The notes under the pieces were generated by a model. It searched no databases. It was not told the DNA's origin and was given only the letters and a program-made list of their open reading frames with translations. From the NCBI GenBank assembly GCA_948567375.1, contig OX419759.1, positions 38,727,493 to 38,791,492 of the forward strand: 64,000 bases of DNA, read 5' to 3'. This DNA comes from Lunularia cruciata. Its lineage: Eukaryota > Streptophyta > Marchantiopsida > Lunulariales > Lunulariaceae. A program made the translations under genes and the position numbers. Shown piece after piece: positions 1 to 12,000 of the stretch (its first letter is position 1; the number at the start of each line of letters is the position of its first letter).

Positions 1-1365
1 CTCCACTGATGCTCCTTTAGGCTCTGGAGCATGTACTGCACTCCTAGTCACTGCTGCAGATGCATCCACCTGTACTGCTCCGCACATGAAGTCCAAAGCA
101 TCTCTATCACCAGCATATGAGGTTGAAGCCTCAGCACTCGAATCTGATCTTCTCTGAGCAATAGCCATACTAGCCAATCTCTGCTCCAACTGCTCAATCC
201 GAGTAGCCATAGTTGTGTCAAAAGTAAGGGCAGGTACTGCACCCCTACTAGGTGTAGATCCTCTACCACCACCTCTACCACCTTGTCCTCCATGAACTGG
301 AGCTCCTCTACTACCTGCCATAGCAGCCCTACCACTCCGTAACTCCGGGTGTAGGTCAAAACACCGGTCACTAGTGTGACCAAATCTGTGGCAGTGCTCA
401 CACTGCCTCTGGGCTGGCTGTGATGCACCAAAGGTATCAGGTCCGCTGCCCTGAGTACACTCTCTCCGATGGTGAGGTCCACCACAAGTCCAACAAGCAA
501 CACCACTACTCACTGGTTGCTGCTGACCCAAAAATGAGGGTAAGGGTCTAACTCCACTAGGCTCTCTACTCGCTCCATAGGATCTGGGCTGTCCACCCCA
601 TCCTTGAAAATCAACTGGGCGTGGTGCACTTTGCTGCACTCTAGAAGAAGTCACAGCCGTAGATGAGGTCTCCCTACCAAATCTTGATGTCACCACTCTC
701 TCCTCCACCATGTTGAGCTCAATACGCTCAGCCAAACCGAAGACTACTGCCAAAGTGGGCAAAGTAGCCTGCAACAACATAGCATCACGAACTCTACGTC
801 GCAACTCCTTATCCAGTATCCCATACCAAAACTAGATTGCCTGGGCCTCAGTAACTCCCTGAGTGAAACTGATCAGCCGCTTCATGCGAGTGTATGCCTC
901 ACGTAGGCTCTCTCCAGCCTTCCGCTGGAACTCCTGCAAGCTCCTCAGCTTGTCAGTCCGCACTCCCTGGTAGTTCTGCCTCAAACATAGGAAGAACTCC
1001 ACCATGGGATTAAACCCTGGTACCACCCCACCTCCTGCAGCGGTACCTCCACTCGTAGTAGCACTATCTCCAGCTAGTGCACCTCCACTAGCTCCACCAA
1101 CACTACTCGAGCTAGAACTCGTGGGTACAGCCGATCTACTCCTGGCCACCGAGCCTGAAGTGATGGAGACATAGTGTGGAGACCAATACTGTCTCCATAA
1201 CTCAATCTCCTCCAAATGAGCTCTCCTGAACTCATGGTAGTCATCCATCGGCGGACCCTCTAGATGCTGAAACAACCCCTTCCATGCCATGAAGGGTGTT
1301 AACCCACTGCGTATTGCAAGGCTAACTCCTCTGAAATCTCCAAAGAATTCCGTCATGACCAAGTA
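1..1365 (-). pseudogene. gag: gag and zinc-knuckle region of element 1 (partial)
   Basis: The minus-strand translation gives a retrotransposon Gag: start near 1363 (MTEFFGDF), the capsid-like segment with FQRKAGESLREAY, then beyond about 530 two zinc knuckles (CWTCGGPHHRREC and the CCHC form CEHCHRFGHTSDRC) and a Gly/Arg-rich stretch, until the sequence leaves the window. A TAG at 832-834 breaks the frame where element 2 has CAG (C-to-T). Unlike elements 2 and 3 it keeps an ATG at the probable Gag start. It has CAA where the others have the TGA before the zinc knuckles. It also lacks the first shared TAG, because that codon lies in its 270-bp in-frame deletion. Non-functional as it stands, but useful as an outgroup for the ancestral frame. 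Confidence 0.85.
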
Positions 1366-2703
1366 ACCACAACATCAAACCCGAACCACCAACTGCAACC
1401 GCAAGTCGCAACCGCAAGTGCCAAACCAAGTGCCAACACCACCACGTGCCAACACCAACTAAACACCACCCACTAATGTAACTCTAACCGAGATAACTAC
1501 ACTAGGAGAAGGGCAACCTGTAACCTGCCATCATAACACTCACTCTCACGGCCTGCAGGTCATCACTGCCTGCCTCACTGGAGAGAAACAAAGGTAGTCT
1601 GACTGGTCATCACTCTAGCCTCACCACCGAGAGCACACCAGAGCACCAACGCTCAAAAGTCAGGGCACCTCACACAAACATGGTGCACAAACAGGAAGCA
1701 AAGAATGGAGGGGATCCAATCACAAGAAATCTAAACAAAAACCCTCCATCTCATAACACAACACGGGACTGACTCTACCACCATTTGGCATTTGACATAA
1801 GAGCAGTTTGGATCTAAGTCCTAAGCTACCAGGATCACCAAGAATGGGATCAAACTGCCTCTCCTAGCCAAAGCTACATGTGTATAGATAACAGTGGCAC
1901 AGTCACTAGGACAACAATTGAGGATGGACCAGTTGGCTAGGGCACCAATCTAGGAACAAGAGATCTAGGGGTCAAACCCTGTTGCGCACAATCTAGCAAG
2001 AAAGGCAGATTTTGCCAACCAATGACCAAGATCTACTCTAAACTAGCTAGCCTCACGCCAGCAAGCTGGCTTGCTGGCCCTTCTAGGCCTTTGTAGCCTC
2101 TCATAGCCCACAGCCCTATGCCTCGAAGCCTCTAAACGCCCAAATGAGGCCTTTCTTGTTGCCACTTCAAAACCTCCTCCAAAATTGGTGAAACTTCTCC
2201 AAGTCTACAAAAGTCCTCCAAACTAGCAAAACTCCTCCAAATCTGGCCAAACAGCAAAAACTCCTCCAAATCTGGCCCAAAATCTGACATAAAATCTGAC
2301 ATAAACCCTAAAGATGGTTGTCCACCAAATCCCCCGCTAACTTTCCACTCGAGCCAAATTGACAAAACTCATTTTTCCAAATCACAATTTCATGAGAAGA
2401 GCTTCCCAACTCCACCTTCAATTTCACTTTCTGAGCCCAACTCGCAGCAAATTGGTCCTGCCTTCACCTCCTGAGCTCAAAATCACAACATTGCTCAAAA
2501 ATTGCTCCTTCTTTGCTCAAAATTTGGCCAGCACTTCCGCACACCGTCCGCCTAACTGCCAAATCTACATCACTTGAACAAGCTTCTACACACTAGGGAA
2601 ACACAGAACTTGAATCGAGCTACCACGATCCATCGAGCTTGGAGATACCACCAACACTCAATGTTCCTGCACCCGATTTCCCCCTGACTTCACTTCTCTG
2701 ATG
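1366..2703 (-). other. Untranslated leader of element 1
   Basis: About 1.3 kb between block B and gag, collinear with 27326-28701 of element 2. No long conserved frame runs through it. It holds runs of related short units of the type TTTGGAGGAGTTT (minus-strand reading) at about 2160-2300, giving a repetitive, structured leader. Small ORFs here are not supported as genes. Confidence 0.75.
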
Positions 2704-3147
2704 TAATCAGATTGCTTAACACTCTCAACTCAACTCAACTCAAATCAGTACTTGATCTGTCACTCTATAAATTGCTAACAACTGGGCACTGATTATAGTC
2801 AAGCCATATCCACTCAAGCATAGAGAATCTAGGTGATGCTTGCCGGCCTCTGTCCACCATAGCCAGGAACTCGAAGGCTCAACATTAGAGAAGTGAGCTC
2901 TCTGGAGCTCACTTTGAAACTATACCCCCCTAGACTTGAGCTAGCACTGAAACCCTAACGGTCCTGCTGACGGCACACGGTGCGAATGGTGCAAAGTGAC
3001 GGTGGGCTCCACCGTGAAGTCAGTACCCCAAACACCAAATCTGACTGTCGGAAAGTAGTCCCTGAGAAACTGCTCAAATAACTCTAACTACTATCACTGG
3101 AACTCCAGTGTCCGAGCAGCTAGATGCGGAACTACAAATGGCGTGAC
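2704..3147 (-). repeat. Terminal block B (5' end) of element 1
   Basis: Starts TGTCACGCC (minus strand, at 3147) and ends with GATTA at 2704, followed by CATCAGAG of the leader. It is homologous over its whole length to 26877-27325, 36277-36725, 26362-26811 and 45073-45526. No block A is next to it on the upstream side. Confidence 0.9.
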
Positions 3148-3150
3148 AGA

Positions 3151-3840
3151 TGGTGATCTCCAATTACTTAGGTTGGCCATGGGCTATTTAGCCAAGAAGT
3201 CTCCTTAGCATCCTTTTCTCTTTACTTTCTATTTTTTGAACAAGATCCAAATTTACCTACAAGCATTCATCATAATGTTATTGTAGTGTTGAATTTGGAT
3301 GATTTAGATGTATGGGTGAGTTCATGTTTTCAATAGGTAAAGATCTTTTGGAGAGTGATGCCAATTGCCTTTGAGAACTTAACAATTTCTCAACATAGGG
3401 ATACCATATGTTATGCTACTATTTAAGGGAGCGGCTATAGATCATCTATTGATTGATTTTATCCAAGTGATTATGTATATATATAACAAATTGTGTTGAT
3501 GATACTTGATTGGACTATAGGCTACACTATCTTGAGACTTCATGAGGTTTTGCCTTCTAGAGTCCTCATATTTGAAGGACGTGATGGTGTTTTTTAGAAG
3601 GATCATGTGCACAATTGTGCACCATGCCACCTCCCAAACATTGATGACACTATGGACCCAAGCTTGGTAGTTGTACATGTAGGCTTGTAGTTTATTATTA
3701 TGTGGTTTTTCTAGTAAAAGTTGTTACTATGTTGGTGTGTGATAGTTGTTTGAGAGAATGGCATATGGCATGTTTGACTCCTCCCCTCATAGTGGTTCTT
3801 CAAGGACAATAGAAATGTCCTCAATTTAATTGACCCATAG
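3151..3840 (+). pseudogene. Decayed integrase C-terminus and PHD finger of element 0
   Basis: Nucleotide identity with 35317-36000 of element 2 is clear (for example GGTTGGCCATGGGCTAT near 3172), but stops and frameshifts occur throughout. The PHD region lies at about 3690-3830; the GTGTGTGATAGTTG segment corresponds to the CDSC part of the finger. The terminal Cys codons are partly lost. Not translatable. Confidence 0.75.
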
Positions 3841-4001
3841 CTAATTCACTCCTTATGTGGCATAGATTGCAAAAAGGTAACTAAAAATTGGGCTTGATAG
3901 CACCTAGCCTCTTGATCTTTGCACACCATGTGGTATATCACCTACTTGGAGTAGACGGCTATTTGGAGTTAGAAGGACCTAACCACCAACTAGGGAGCAA
4001 T

Positions 4002-4105
4002 TGTGGCACTTTAGAGTTCATGTATGACTTTTGCATGAGTTATGCTTCTATAATATATGATGTTTAGGATGATTTATATGTGCTTTAAAATTATCATAAC
4101 ACTTA
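4002..4105 (+). repeat. First block A of element 0
   Basis: Starts TGTGGCACTTTAGAG directly after a short purine tract, as in element 2 at 36170. It is decayed but recognisable (TATGACTT and CTTCTATAATATATGATG segments). A decayed B block follows. Confidence 0.7.
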
Positions 4106-4505
4106 CAACGTCAAAGCTAGTTTGATTGGAACATGGAGTCTTGGCGGTCAAAATTATACCATAGTTGCTCAAAAACTACTTAATGGCGGCTAGACTTTAT
4201 GTTGAGGCTATTGATCACACCATTAGGGCTACCCTCAATTACACCATTTGCACCATCAAATAGGCCATCAATGCACCATTAGGGTTGGAGTGTTAGGTTG
4301 AGTTTAGCCTCAAAGTGCAGCTCTATAATTGCACTTTGAGTGTTTGAGCTCTTGGCTATGGTGTATAGAGACTGATGAGTGTGAATTTGAGTCTCTTACT
4401 TAGAATGGGTGTAGCTTGACTATGTAATCAAAGCTTGTTGATGGCAATTTCTTGAGTTGAGAGTTAAGTTGTTTATCCAAATTATGTATGAACTGAACTG
4501 ATTAT

Positions 4506-4610
4506 TGTGGCACTTTAGAGTTCACTTATGACTTTTTCATGTGTTGTAATTCTATAGTGTATGAATTTGACATATATATAGATATGCAACAACTTGCATA
4601 GCGCTTGGGT
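4506..4610 (+). repeat. Second block A of element 0
   Basis: Starts TGTGGCACTTTAGAG immediately after the B-terminal GATTA. This is the same GATTA-T-TGTGGCAC junction seen at 36721-36735 and, inverted, at 26354-26366. The end near 4610 is uncertain because of decay; Helitron-like sequence follows at once. Confidence 0.65.
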
Positions 4611-5560
4611 TGCGCAATGATGACAATGAGTGGCATTAGGCACTACAAGCAGCCAATTGTTGTGCCCTTTGCAAATAGCTATGGGATATGTTTACCTCAA
4701 TGCTAGTGTTTTGTGAAGTGATAAAGCCCAAGTAACTATGGAATAACCGTTGGGAGAGTCTCAATGATGACATCCAAGCAATGAGCTATAGGGAATATGG
4801 AGATTAATCACTCAAACTCTTGGAGGATACCCAAAAGAATAGAGCTCTTTTTTGAGCTTGAGCATGTCCTGAATTGGAAGGGATGACAACTCTTAGAGTT
4901 TCCACCAATATCAATTCAAACATACACATCTTCTACACACATTGAAATAAACTGATCCAAGAAGAGCTACCATATGACCATGCACTCCTTGCAGCTAAAG
5001 CAAGAAAAACTGAAGACAATCTAAATGGTGATTTGTGCTTGGTATATGATACCATTTTTAATGCCATCATCAACAAATAAGGAAAGGTGTTATTTGTCTT
5101 TTGCAATGGAGGTACAAGAAAGAAATTTGTGTGGAACACTTTAATATCTTTGCTACTTGAGCAAGGCAAGATTATCCTTGTTGTAGCATTCTCAAGAATA
5201 GTGTCACTTTTATTTCCAAGAAGGTGCATAAAAAATTCAAGATTCAAGATTATGATCATGGTGAATGAGGAGTACACATATAATGTCATTCAAAGAATTG
5301 CTTTGGGTAAGCTATTGCATCAAGCAGACCTCATGATATAGGATGTACCAATGATGCATTGCTATGCATTTGAGGCTATTGATTGTATTTTGCAAGATCT
5401 CATGAATATTGCTGATCCTAAAGCAAAAATCAAACCATTTAAAGGTAAGATGGTTTTGCTTTGTTGGAGACTTTTGATATATGTTGCCAATGCTTCTAAA
5501 ACAGGGACAAGCTAATGTTATGAGAGCATCATTGTGTAATACCAAGAGCTAGCCATATGA
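4597..5560 (+). pseudogene. Helitron Rep/helicase remnant (PIF1-like helicase part)
   Basis: Plus-strand reading across stops gives typical Helitron protein text: a segment like ALGLRNDDNEWH near 4610, DIQAMSYREYGD near 4770, EELPYDHALLAAKAR near 4960, then the PIF1 helicase core. The Walker A equivalent (5108-5125) reads GGTRKK instead of GGTGKT, and the Walker B WDEAPM equivalent near 5335 has a stop for W and is damaged. FEAIDCILQDLMN and KPFKGKMVLL follow. In life the family is a rolling-circle transposase; this copy lost the ATP-binding lysine context and has several stops, so it is dead. No Helitron ends (5' TC, 3' hairpin-CTRR) were identified. Confidence 0.75.
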
Positions 5561-5846
5561 TCTAGATGTGAAATTTGGTTTGGTAACATCTAGAATGATG
5601 TTATACATGATGGTCAAAATAGATAAGATAGAGGTATCACCAAAAGAGTACTTCTACTAATAGGGCAGAAACCAAAATAGACTTGAGAACCTTAGAACCA
5701 ATAGCTAGACATATGATTTAAAGGTGAGAATTGGTTTGGTAACATCTGGAAGGATGTTACACATGATGGACTAAACAGATCAGAAAGATGTATCACCAAA
5801 AGGGGACTTCTACTAATAGAGTAGGAATCAAAATATGCCTAAAATC
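5547..5846 (+). repeat. Imperfect tandem duplication, unit about 150 bp
   Basis: Two copies, about 5547-5693 and 5700-5846, share TTTGGTTTGGTAACATCT, ATGTTA(T/C)ACATGATGG, TATCACCAAAAG and ACTTCTACTAATAG in the same order and spacing. It separates the two blocks of Helitron-like coding sequence. Confidence 0.7.
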
Positions 5847-5869
5847 TTTGAAGGCAATTTCAGAGGCCT

Positions 5870-6260
5870 AAATGGATGAATTAGGCCTCAAAAATGTGCG
5901 GATCCCCCCCCCTCCCAGTTGAGGAATGGCTGGCCTTCCCTCCCCCCTGCTTTGTCTCGTTGAGAGCTTTCCAATGGTACCTTACTCTTGTGATTCTGAG
6001 ATTCCTACAGGAAGATTCCCTAAAAGATTCTCTTTGGTCAAAGCTTGTTTGACCAACCAGATAGGACCTAGACCAGACATGTCACCCATCCAAGTAAGTA
6101 ATCCAAGGGTGGAGCTTGCTGACATGTTACCTATCTGTGTCCCTAATCCTATGGTGGAGCTTCCTTGGAAGAGATCCTCTTTGTCTATATAATAAAGAGA
6201 AGGTGCTCCTTTGGGGCATCGAATGTTTGAGTGTGCAATCTGTGTTTTCTCTCTTCTCTT
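5870..6260 (+). other. Non-coding insert between the Helitron blocks
   Basis: Starts with a C-rich run (about 5905-5920) and carries short direct repeats around ATGGTGGAGCTTCCTTGG / AAGGGTGGAGCTTGC, plus a TATA-like TCTATATAATAAAG at about 6184. It has no recognisable protein. It could be an inserted non-autonomous element, but no ends are seen. Confidence 0.35.
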
Positions 6261-6299
6261 GTCCTCAGATTATTACACATTGTCATGCTCCTATCTCTA

Positions 6300-6510
6300 G
6301 TAGTACATCACTATTCTCTATTTGAACCTCAACATGAGACTATCTATGCCTACATCAAATGGGTACTCAATGTTGGCAATGGTAATTTCTCTGAGTTTGC
6401 AACTCAAGGCAATATTGATCTAAATTGGATTGCTATTCCACCTATACTAAAATTAGCAAGTGAAGAGCATAATCTAAAGGGCCTTATCAATGTAGTGTAG
6501 CAAATTGTCT
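6300..6510 (+). pseudogene. Helitron helicase remnant, C-terminal block
   Basis: The plus frame reads WVLNVGNGNFSEFATQ, then LNWIAIPPILKLASEEH. This is the conserved F(A/S)xW(V/L)LxxGNG segment that lies after the helicase core in Helitron proteins. It follows the 4597-5560 block in the expected order but is separated by a duplicated and inserted stretch. It ends in stops soon after 6500. Confidence 0.6.
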
Positions 6511-8778
6511 AAATTATCAACATAATGTGGGAAGCACATAGTACCTTTTGAAGTGTAGCATACTTGCATCCAAGAATGCGGATGTTGACATGTCAAGAAT
6601 ATCATCCTCCAATATATACTTGGAGAATTGCACTTATTAGAGTGTTGATTTGTGACACAAATTGAGACTATGGCCACAAGTGTACTATCACACAAATTAT
6701 TATATCCTATTGAGTTCCTACTTTGAGATTTAGCAATGAGGCAAACCACAAGCTCTTGCTAAAGGTTGGCATTCTAATCATTCTCTTGCGCAATCTTAAT
6801 CAATCAACTAGATTGTGGTATGGCACTAGATTGAGAATAACAAGACTTGGATAGTAGGTAATAGAGGCAGAAGTAATTACAAGGATTAATATAGGCATCC
6901 AAGCCTTTATTCCCTATTTTATTACCTCATCTACTGGAAGTGATTGGCCCTTTATCTTACAATGTCACCAATTTCTTGTTTGATTGGCATATGCTATGAT
7001 GATCAATAAAAGTTAAGGACAGAAAATGTATAATGTTGGTGTTTCTCTGTCAAGCCCTATCTTCTTGCATGGACAGTTGTATATTTTAGACTCCCTAGTG
7101 ACAATTTGTTCAAAGATCAAGATCCTTAGTATAGAGGGACAAAGTGAATCTATACAAAATCTGGTGTACAAGGAGATTTTAAGAATGCAAATTACTTCTT
7201 AGAACTATGTTTAGCCCATTTATAGGTCTTGATATCTTCCTATGCTGATCCTCCAGTTGTTAGGATCCTGGACTTTAGATAGATATTGACCTGCCTCTAT
7301 GTTTGCTAGGAAATCCATGTTATTGTAGTGTCTTGAGGAATGCCAGGAACCGGAGCATGATATGTTGTTTTTGAAATTTGATCATTCATCCAACCTTATT
7401 GCAGCAAATATAGGTATGAGCAAAAAACAAAGAAAAAGCACAAAAGAAGGCTATATGTACGCTCTTCCACCATCATTGGCAATCATCATTTTATCCTTAC
7501 AAGAATGATTTAATTTTGGGAATAAGTATCAAATAACTGGAGCTCCTTTACTACTCTAATTTCTGTGAGTTATAAGTAATTTGATTTTATTGTACATGGT
7601 TCATCTTTGGGCTATTTTATTGTCTATGTTGTTCAGCTAGCCATCAAGAGCTTAATGAGTTGAAAATGAGGTACACATATGTACAATAGATCAAATCTTG
7701 GTTTAGATATAGTCACTAAGTGTAGGATACATGTGAGAGAACTAGGGATCAAATCTCAACACATAATATGTCAAGTTTGTAAAATTGCATAAATTGTGTG
7801 TTTAAGTGCATAAATCCCAAAAGACCCAAAAAATTCACTACCTTGCTCCTCATGCTAATTGTGAACTATATACATACGTTCACATAGGACGGTATCAAAC
7901 TTCTATGGGGTTTTTAGGTTCCATTGCTTCCACTCGACCGTCAAAGCATACTTTATAAGAAGACAACTAAAAAATTGATTACCCTTTCTTCTTAAATGCA
8001 TGTAAACATTGATAAGCATGACTCTATTGTGCGCTTGAGTGCAGCCCAGAGGTTCCTAAGAGATAGAGATAAGGTCATGCTAGAATATCATAAAATATTA
8101 GGCAATCTATTCTGCCTAGGTATATAACATTACGTGTTTGCAATTATGAATGTGTTATTTTAAGAAAAGCTTAATCTGGACTCTTTGTACTTTCCTCAAG
8201 TTGTATGTACACCTCCTCTTCCATCTTGCATAGCTACTAGAAGAGTCTTCTACTTCATTTATTTGTTGTTAGAAACAATCCCTCATGTTGTAAAACCTCT
8301 AAGTTCTAGTAGTTTGCTTCCACTTCAAAGACTTAATGAAGGTTGAGTCCAAAAGTCTAACCTACTTCCCATGGAGCTCCATGCAGGTGAAGCTTGTGTG
8401 TTAGTTCAAGGGATATGAAGTGGATTTAAGGGATCTTGCTGTGAACTTTTTCATAACATTTTAATACAAGATAGGCAGGTACTTTACATGGTGTTGAGAG
8501 TTTATCTTCAACTACTATCCCAACCAACAGTACAACTATTGATTAATTATCATGCATTATTAAACCTCAGTAGTAATATATTTGGGGATTCTATACCAGT
8601 GCATGATGCAAGGGCTTACCCTAGTATATCCATATACAAGCAAGAAACACACATTATAGTGACATGGGCCAAAAACTAGGAGTAAACACACTATGTTCTA
8701 GCATGAGATCTATTTGAATACACTAGATATACTATTGTACAACTATAATATGATGCAGTACCAGGGTTCATAGAAGGT
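6511..8778. other. AT-rich spacer, no gene seen
   Basis: Only short ORFs without recognisable motifs. No RNA gene or repeat array stands out. Probably decayed repetitive DNA. Confidence 0.5.
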
Positions 8779-8869
8779 ATATCAATATCAATATATCAAT
8801 ATCAATATATCAATATATCAATATCAATATATAATATTGATATCAATATCAATATCAATATCAATATCA
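8779..8869. repeat. ATATCA-type microsatellite
   Basis: About 90 bp made almost entirely of ATCAAT/ATATCA units, with one inversion of phase around 8830-8840 (ATATAATATTGATATC). Confidence 0.9.
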
Positions 8870-9038
8870 AGGTTCTACAATTTGAAATGCACTCTCAATA
8901 ACACACACAACACAAGCATGTATATATTTAGTTATGAAGGTGAAAGTTTACTATTCTAGCCCATAGAATTAACTTTTGTCATTGCCTTTTATTCAAAGAC
9001 ACTATTGTACTTTAAGGGCAAAGGAAGAACAGAAGTAC

Positions 9039-9068
9039 CTCTATAAGGAAGAACACTTCCTTATAGAG
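9039..9068. repeat. Perfect 13-bp foldback
   Basis: Arms CTCTATAAGGAAG (9039-9051) and CTTCCTTATAGAG (9056-9068) around a 4-base loop. No gene context. Confidence 0.8.
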
Positions 9069-9099
9069 TGCGGAGCCAAAGAGAGCCAAAGTACCAAAA

Positions 9100-12000
9100 G
9101 GAACCATAGTGTTAGATTAGTGTTCATTCTTTGATCTTTTCCAATAATTGTACATAAACTCTGATAGTTGCTTGCAAGAACTTCCAACTCATCCTCTTAG
9201 ATATGGAAGTTCTTTGTACATTTGTGATTTAGGAACTAGATTGACAGATTGAGCCCGATGCAATTTTCATGACAAAAGACATTTGGCCAAGTATTCAAAC
9301 AAAGAACCCTTTGGTGCAGTAACTTAGGTAGACATTCACTCCCTGCAGCACATGGGCCTGAGGAAGGACTGCACCTTCCCTCACACATTTGTCAAAAGAT
9401 TAATTAAATTCTAGAGTAGATAAGATAGGAATTAAGACTATAATTGGTGGCAGCACAATAGTTAGTTTTGACGAGGAACTAGCTTAGCCATCCAAGACCC
9501 TTTGGTGCAAAGTGAAGTAGTCATAGGAAACTATACATAAGGCTTTGGCCTGATAATGAACAAGTCCACTGTTCCATACAACTTTGTATCAGACTAAAAT
9601 CCAATCCGATCAATCTATATTCACCTAGGATCCGGTTTCAAATGCCCTTGCTAATGTAGAGGTGTGAATCTTGTTGAAGGATTGCAATTGTTGAATCTAG
9701 GAGGAATGGTTTGCAATTGGAGTATGAATGTGTAGGGTGGCCAAATGATGGATTTGACCAGTCCTAAGTACCATCAATAATACATAATCAAAACTCAAGT
9801 ACATTCACTTGCTAGTTAAGCCCATTTGGTGGTGTGGTTTTGGGGAAGGATAGAACATGCTATCAAGGGTGGTGGGTTGGGGTGAAGTGCACCATCACCT
9901 TTAGGGTAAATTTGGTCACAATTAGTTTTGAGAGTGATTTAGGATATTTTCAGGTTTTTGTAGAACACCATAGTAGGTTCCTATGTTCTCACATTGGGAG
10001 TGTTTTCTGCCAAAGAGGTTAAACAGCAAACAATAAACAAACTGCAACTTGTGACGCTTTCCCTTCACTTCTAGCCATTTCTGACCTTGTATCCTCATGG
10101 GATCGATTCATTCTTACCATTAACTATTAGTACATCAACACTAGGTTGTTACATGTAGTAATAAAACTTGTCCTCTTGCATGAAGAGTTCTTCCTCTTCA
10201 TATATTAATTTTTTTAGAATGAATATTATTAATTTTTCAATTTATCTTTATGATGTTAAATTTAAATTAGTTTAAGTGTATCTTGATGGCTTTGTTGTAC
10301 TATTTACATTTCATTTTGAAACACAAACTATATTATGGTAGATGATTTATGATGAACCACTTTTAGGCATCTTGATTGCAAAGTAAATGATGATGATATC
10401 TTGATGCTTGAGATTTATCCTTTTGAACTTTAAAGCTATAAAAATGTGGTACCGCAAAGAAAATATAATAAAATTTCTTCAAAATTTCTAGATTGTTTTA
10501 ATTTGAGCTTTATCTCATTCTTGTTTCAAAGAGCTCTCAAATGTAAGCAAAATCACCAAAAATTGAAATTATATATAAAAGCTTAAAATTTCAACATATT
10601 ATTTTCATATATTATTTTATCTATTTCTTACTCCAAAAATTATCTTTTTCTTGAGATTTCAGCAAGTTTTTATGTTTTTTGACTCTAAAAAATAAAATTT
10701 GGAATTATAAAGAAATAAATAAAAATAATTGTTTTTTATCACCGCTTCTACGTGTGCACTCACTTCCTCGTAGGTTTTGTCTTGTATGAGATAAAATTTG
10801 AGGAAATTTTTAACACCATCACCAATTATTTAACTTGAACTCAAATGAAAAAAGTTAAAATGTACTTCATTGGTTTTAAATATTTAATAATAAACTATTC
10901 TTGCCTCCTAAATCATTAATGCACAAACTTAGATCTGTAGTATTGTCAAGATTTTTGGTCTTAAAATATTTATTATGGTTTTGAGATAGCAAAATTTGTG
11001 GTTTTCAATTTGTAAAATTATGTTTGAATCCATTAATCCCTAGTAAAAACTCCCTAATTTCTCTTAGTCACTCATTACTAGTTCCTTGATTTTGGTGGCA
11101 TTTCTTGATATATACTCCTAATGTTATCTTGATCAAGGAGTATGTATGATCAAGGAGATATCAAACCTGATTTAGTTTTTAATAAGATTCCAGATTTAGA
11201 TACAATCTCTTCCAACTAGATACAAACAAAATATATCATCCTTGTTCTCTTTGACATGAGATATATAATATTTTTCATTTCCTGTACAAAAACAAAAACA
11301 ATTTCTCTATTTGGGTATCTCATAATTACATTGACACTTCATATAGACTGAGGGAGAAAAAAAATTAGACTAATAAGATACCTCCTTATCCAATCATTTA
11401 GTATATTCTCTTGCATATAGTATAGGTAAATTAACTTTCATAATAGATTACCATATATATTGACTCCTATAATTTTCTATAATATCTCAAATTTCATAGT
11501 TTATTCGATGTACTTTCCCTTTAACTATATCATTGATTCCATTGTTAATCTACAAACATTGAAATCTTACGCATATTAAATTGATTTATGTCAACAAATT
11601 CAATTAAATGCCAATTTTAAACTGGATCATTTGTCTTAATTGGCGTGTTATCAACCTACAGTGATAGTTTTACTTGCATAAGCATATATTCTATATTAAA
11701 ATAATCTATCACTTCAGCAGGTATCGTTATATTGGTTTGAATCGCCAAGGATTTATTTGTTCTTATTATAAGATGATGTTAACCTTCCACCGTGCTTATG
11801 ACGGCTTCTCTTGACTTGCTTGAACATTTGCTTTGTCTTAGTTTAATGGAGTCTTAGATGGTTTTTCAATGTTGATTATCGCGCACACAAACGAGGCGGG
11901 CCACTCTTGCGATGGTCTGATGGACAATCATTTAAAGAGGAAAAGGCTGAAGTCCTTGAGTTGATATGACCGGGTGTTTGAGGTCTGTGTGTAAGTCTCT

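Larger units (their letters stand above)
1..3147 (-). mobile_element. Element 1: truncated 5' part of a DNMT-carrying Ty3/Gypsy retrotransposon
   Basis: Reading on the minus strand from 3147 down to the left edge, this copy has terminal block B, an untranslated leader, gag and the start of the gag-protease spacer. The rest lies outside the window. It is collinear with element 2 (26877-36831). It begins TGTCACGCC at 3147, the same 5' terminus as elements 2 and 3. The flank at 3148 onward is the integrase region of an older plus-strand copy of the same family, so this is a nested insertion. The first four flanking bases, GATG at 3148-3151, are the candidate target duplication, but the other end is not visible. 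A 270-bp in-frame deletion in gag distinguishes it from elements 2 and 3. Confidence 0.9.
3148..4610 (+). mobile_element. Element 0: old degenerate 3' remnant of the same retrotransposon family
   Basis: This plus-strand relic aligns with element 2 from about 35317 to its 3' end: late integrase, the GPY/F-like region, PHD finger, untranslated tail, polypurine tract and the A-B-A terminus. Most differences look like C-to-T or G-to-A, and all frames are broken. The first A block begins at 4002 after a purine tract (AGGGAGCAA), strongly decayed B sequence follows to GATTA at 4500-4504, and a second A begins at 4506. The A-B-A order is therefore old in this family. Its left end is cut by element 1. 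Confidence 0.8.

Noticed and set aside
48-506. 152-residue minus-strand frame and its counterparts near 30000 and 42500
   Set aside because: It is the +1 shadow of the gag zinc-knuckle region. The real frame carries CWTC and CEHC knuckles, and the Val/Leu-rich text is the alternative frame.
8779-8869. CRISPR-like or regularly spaced array
   Set aside because: Uninterrupted short-unit microsatellite without spacers, in a plant-type genome.
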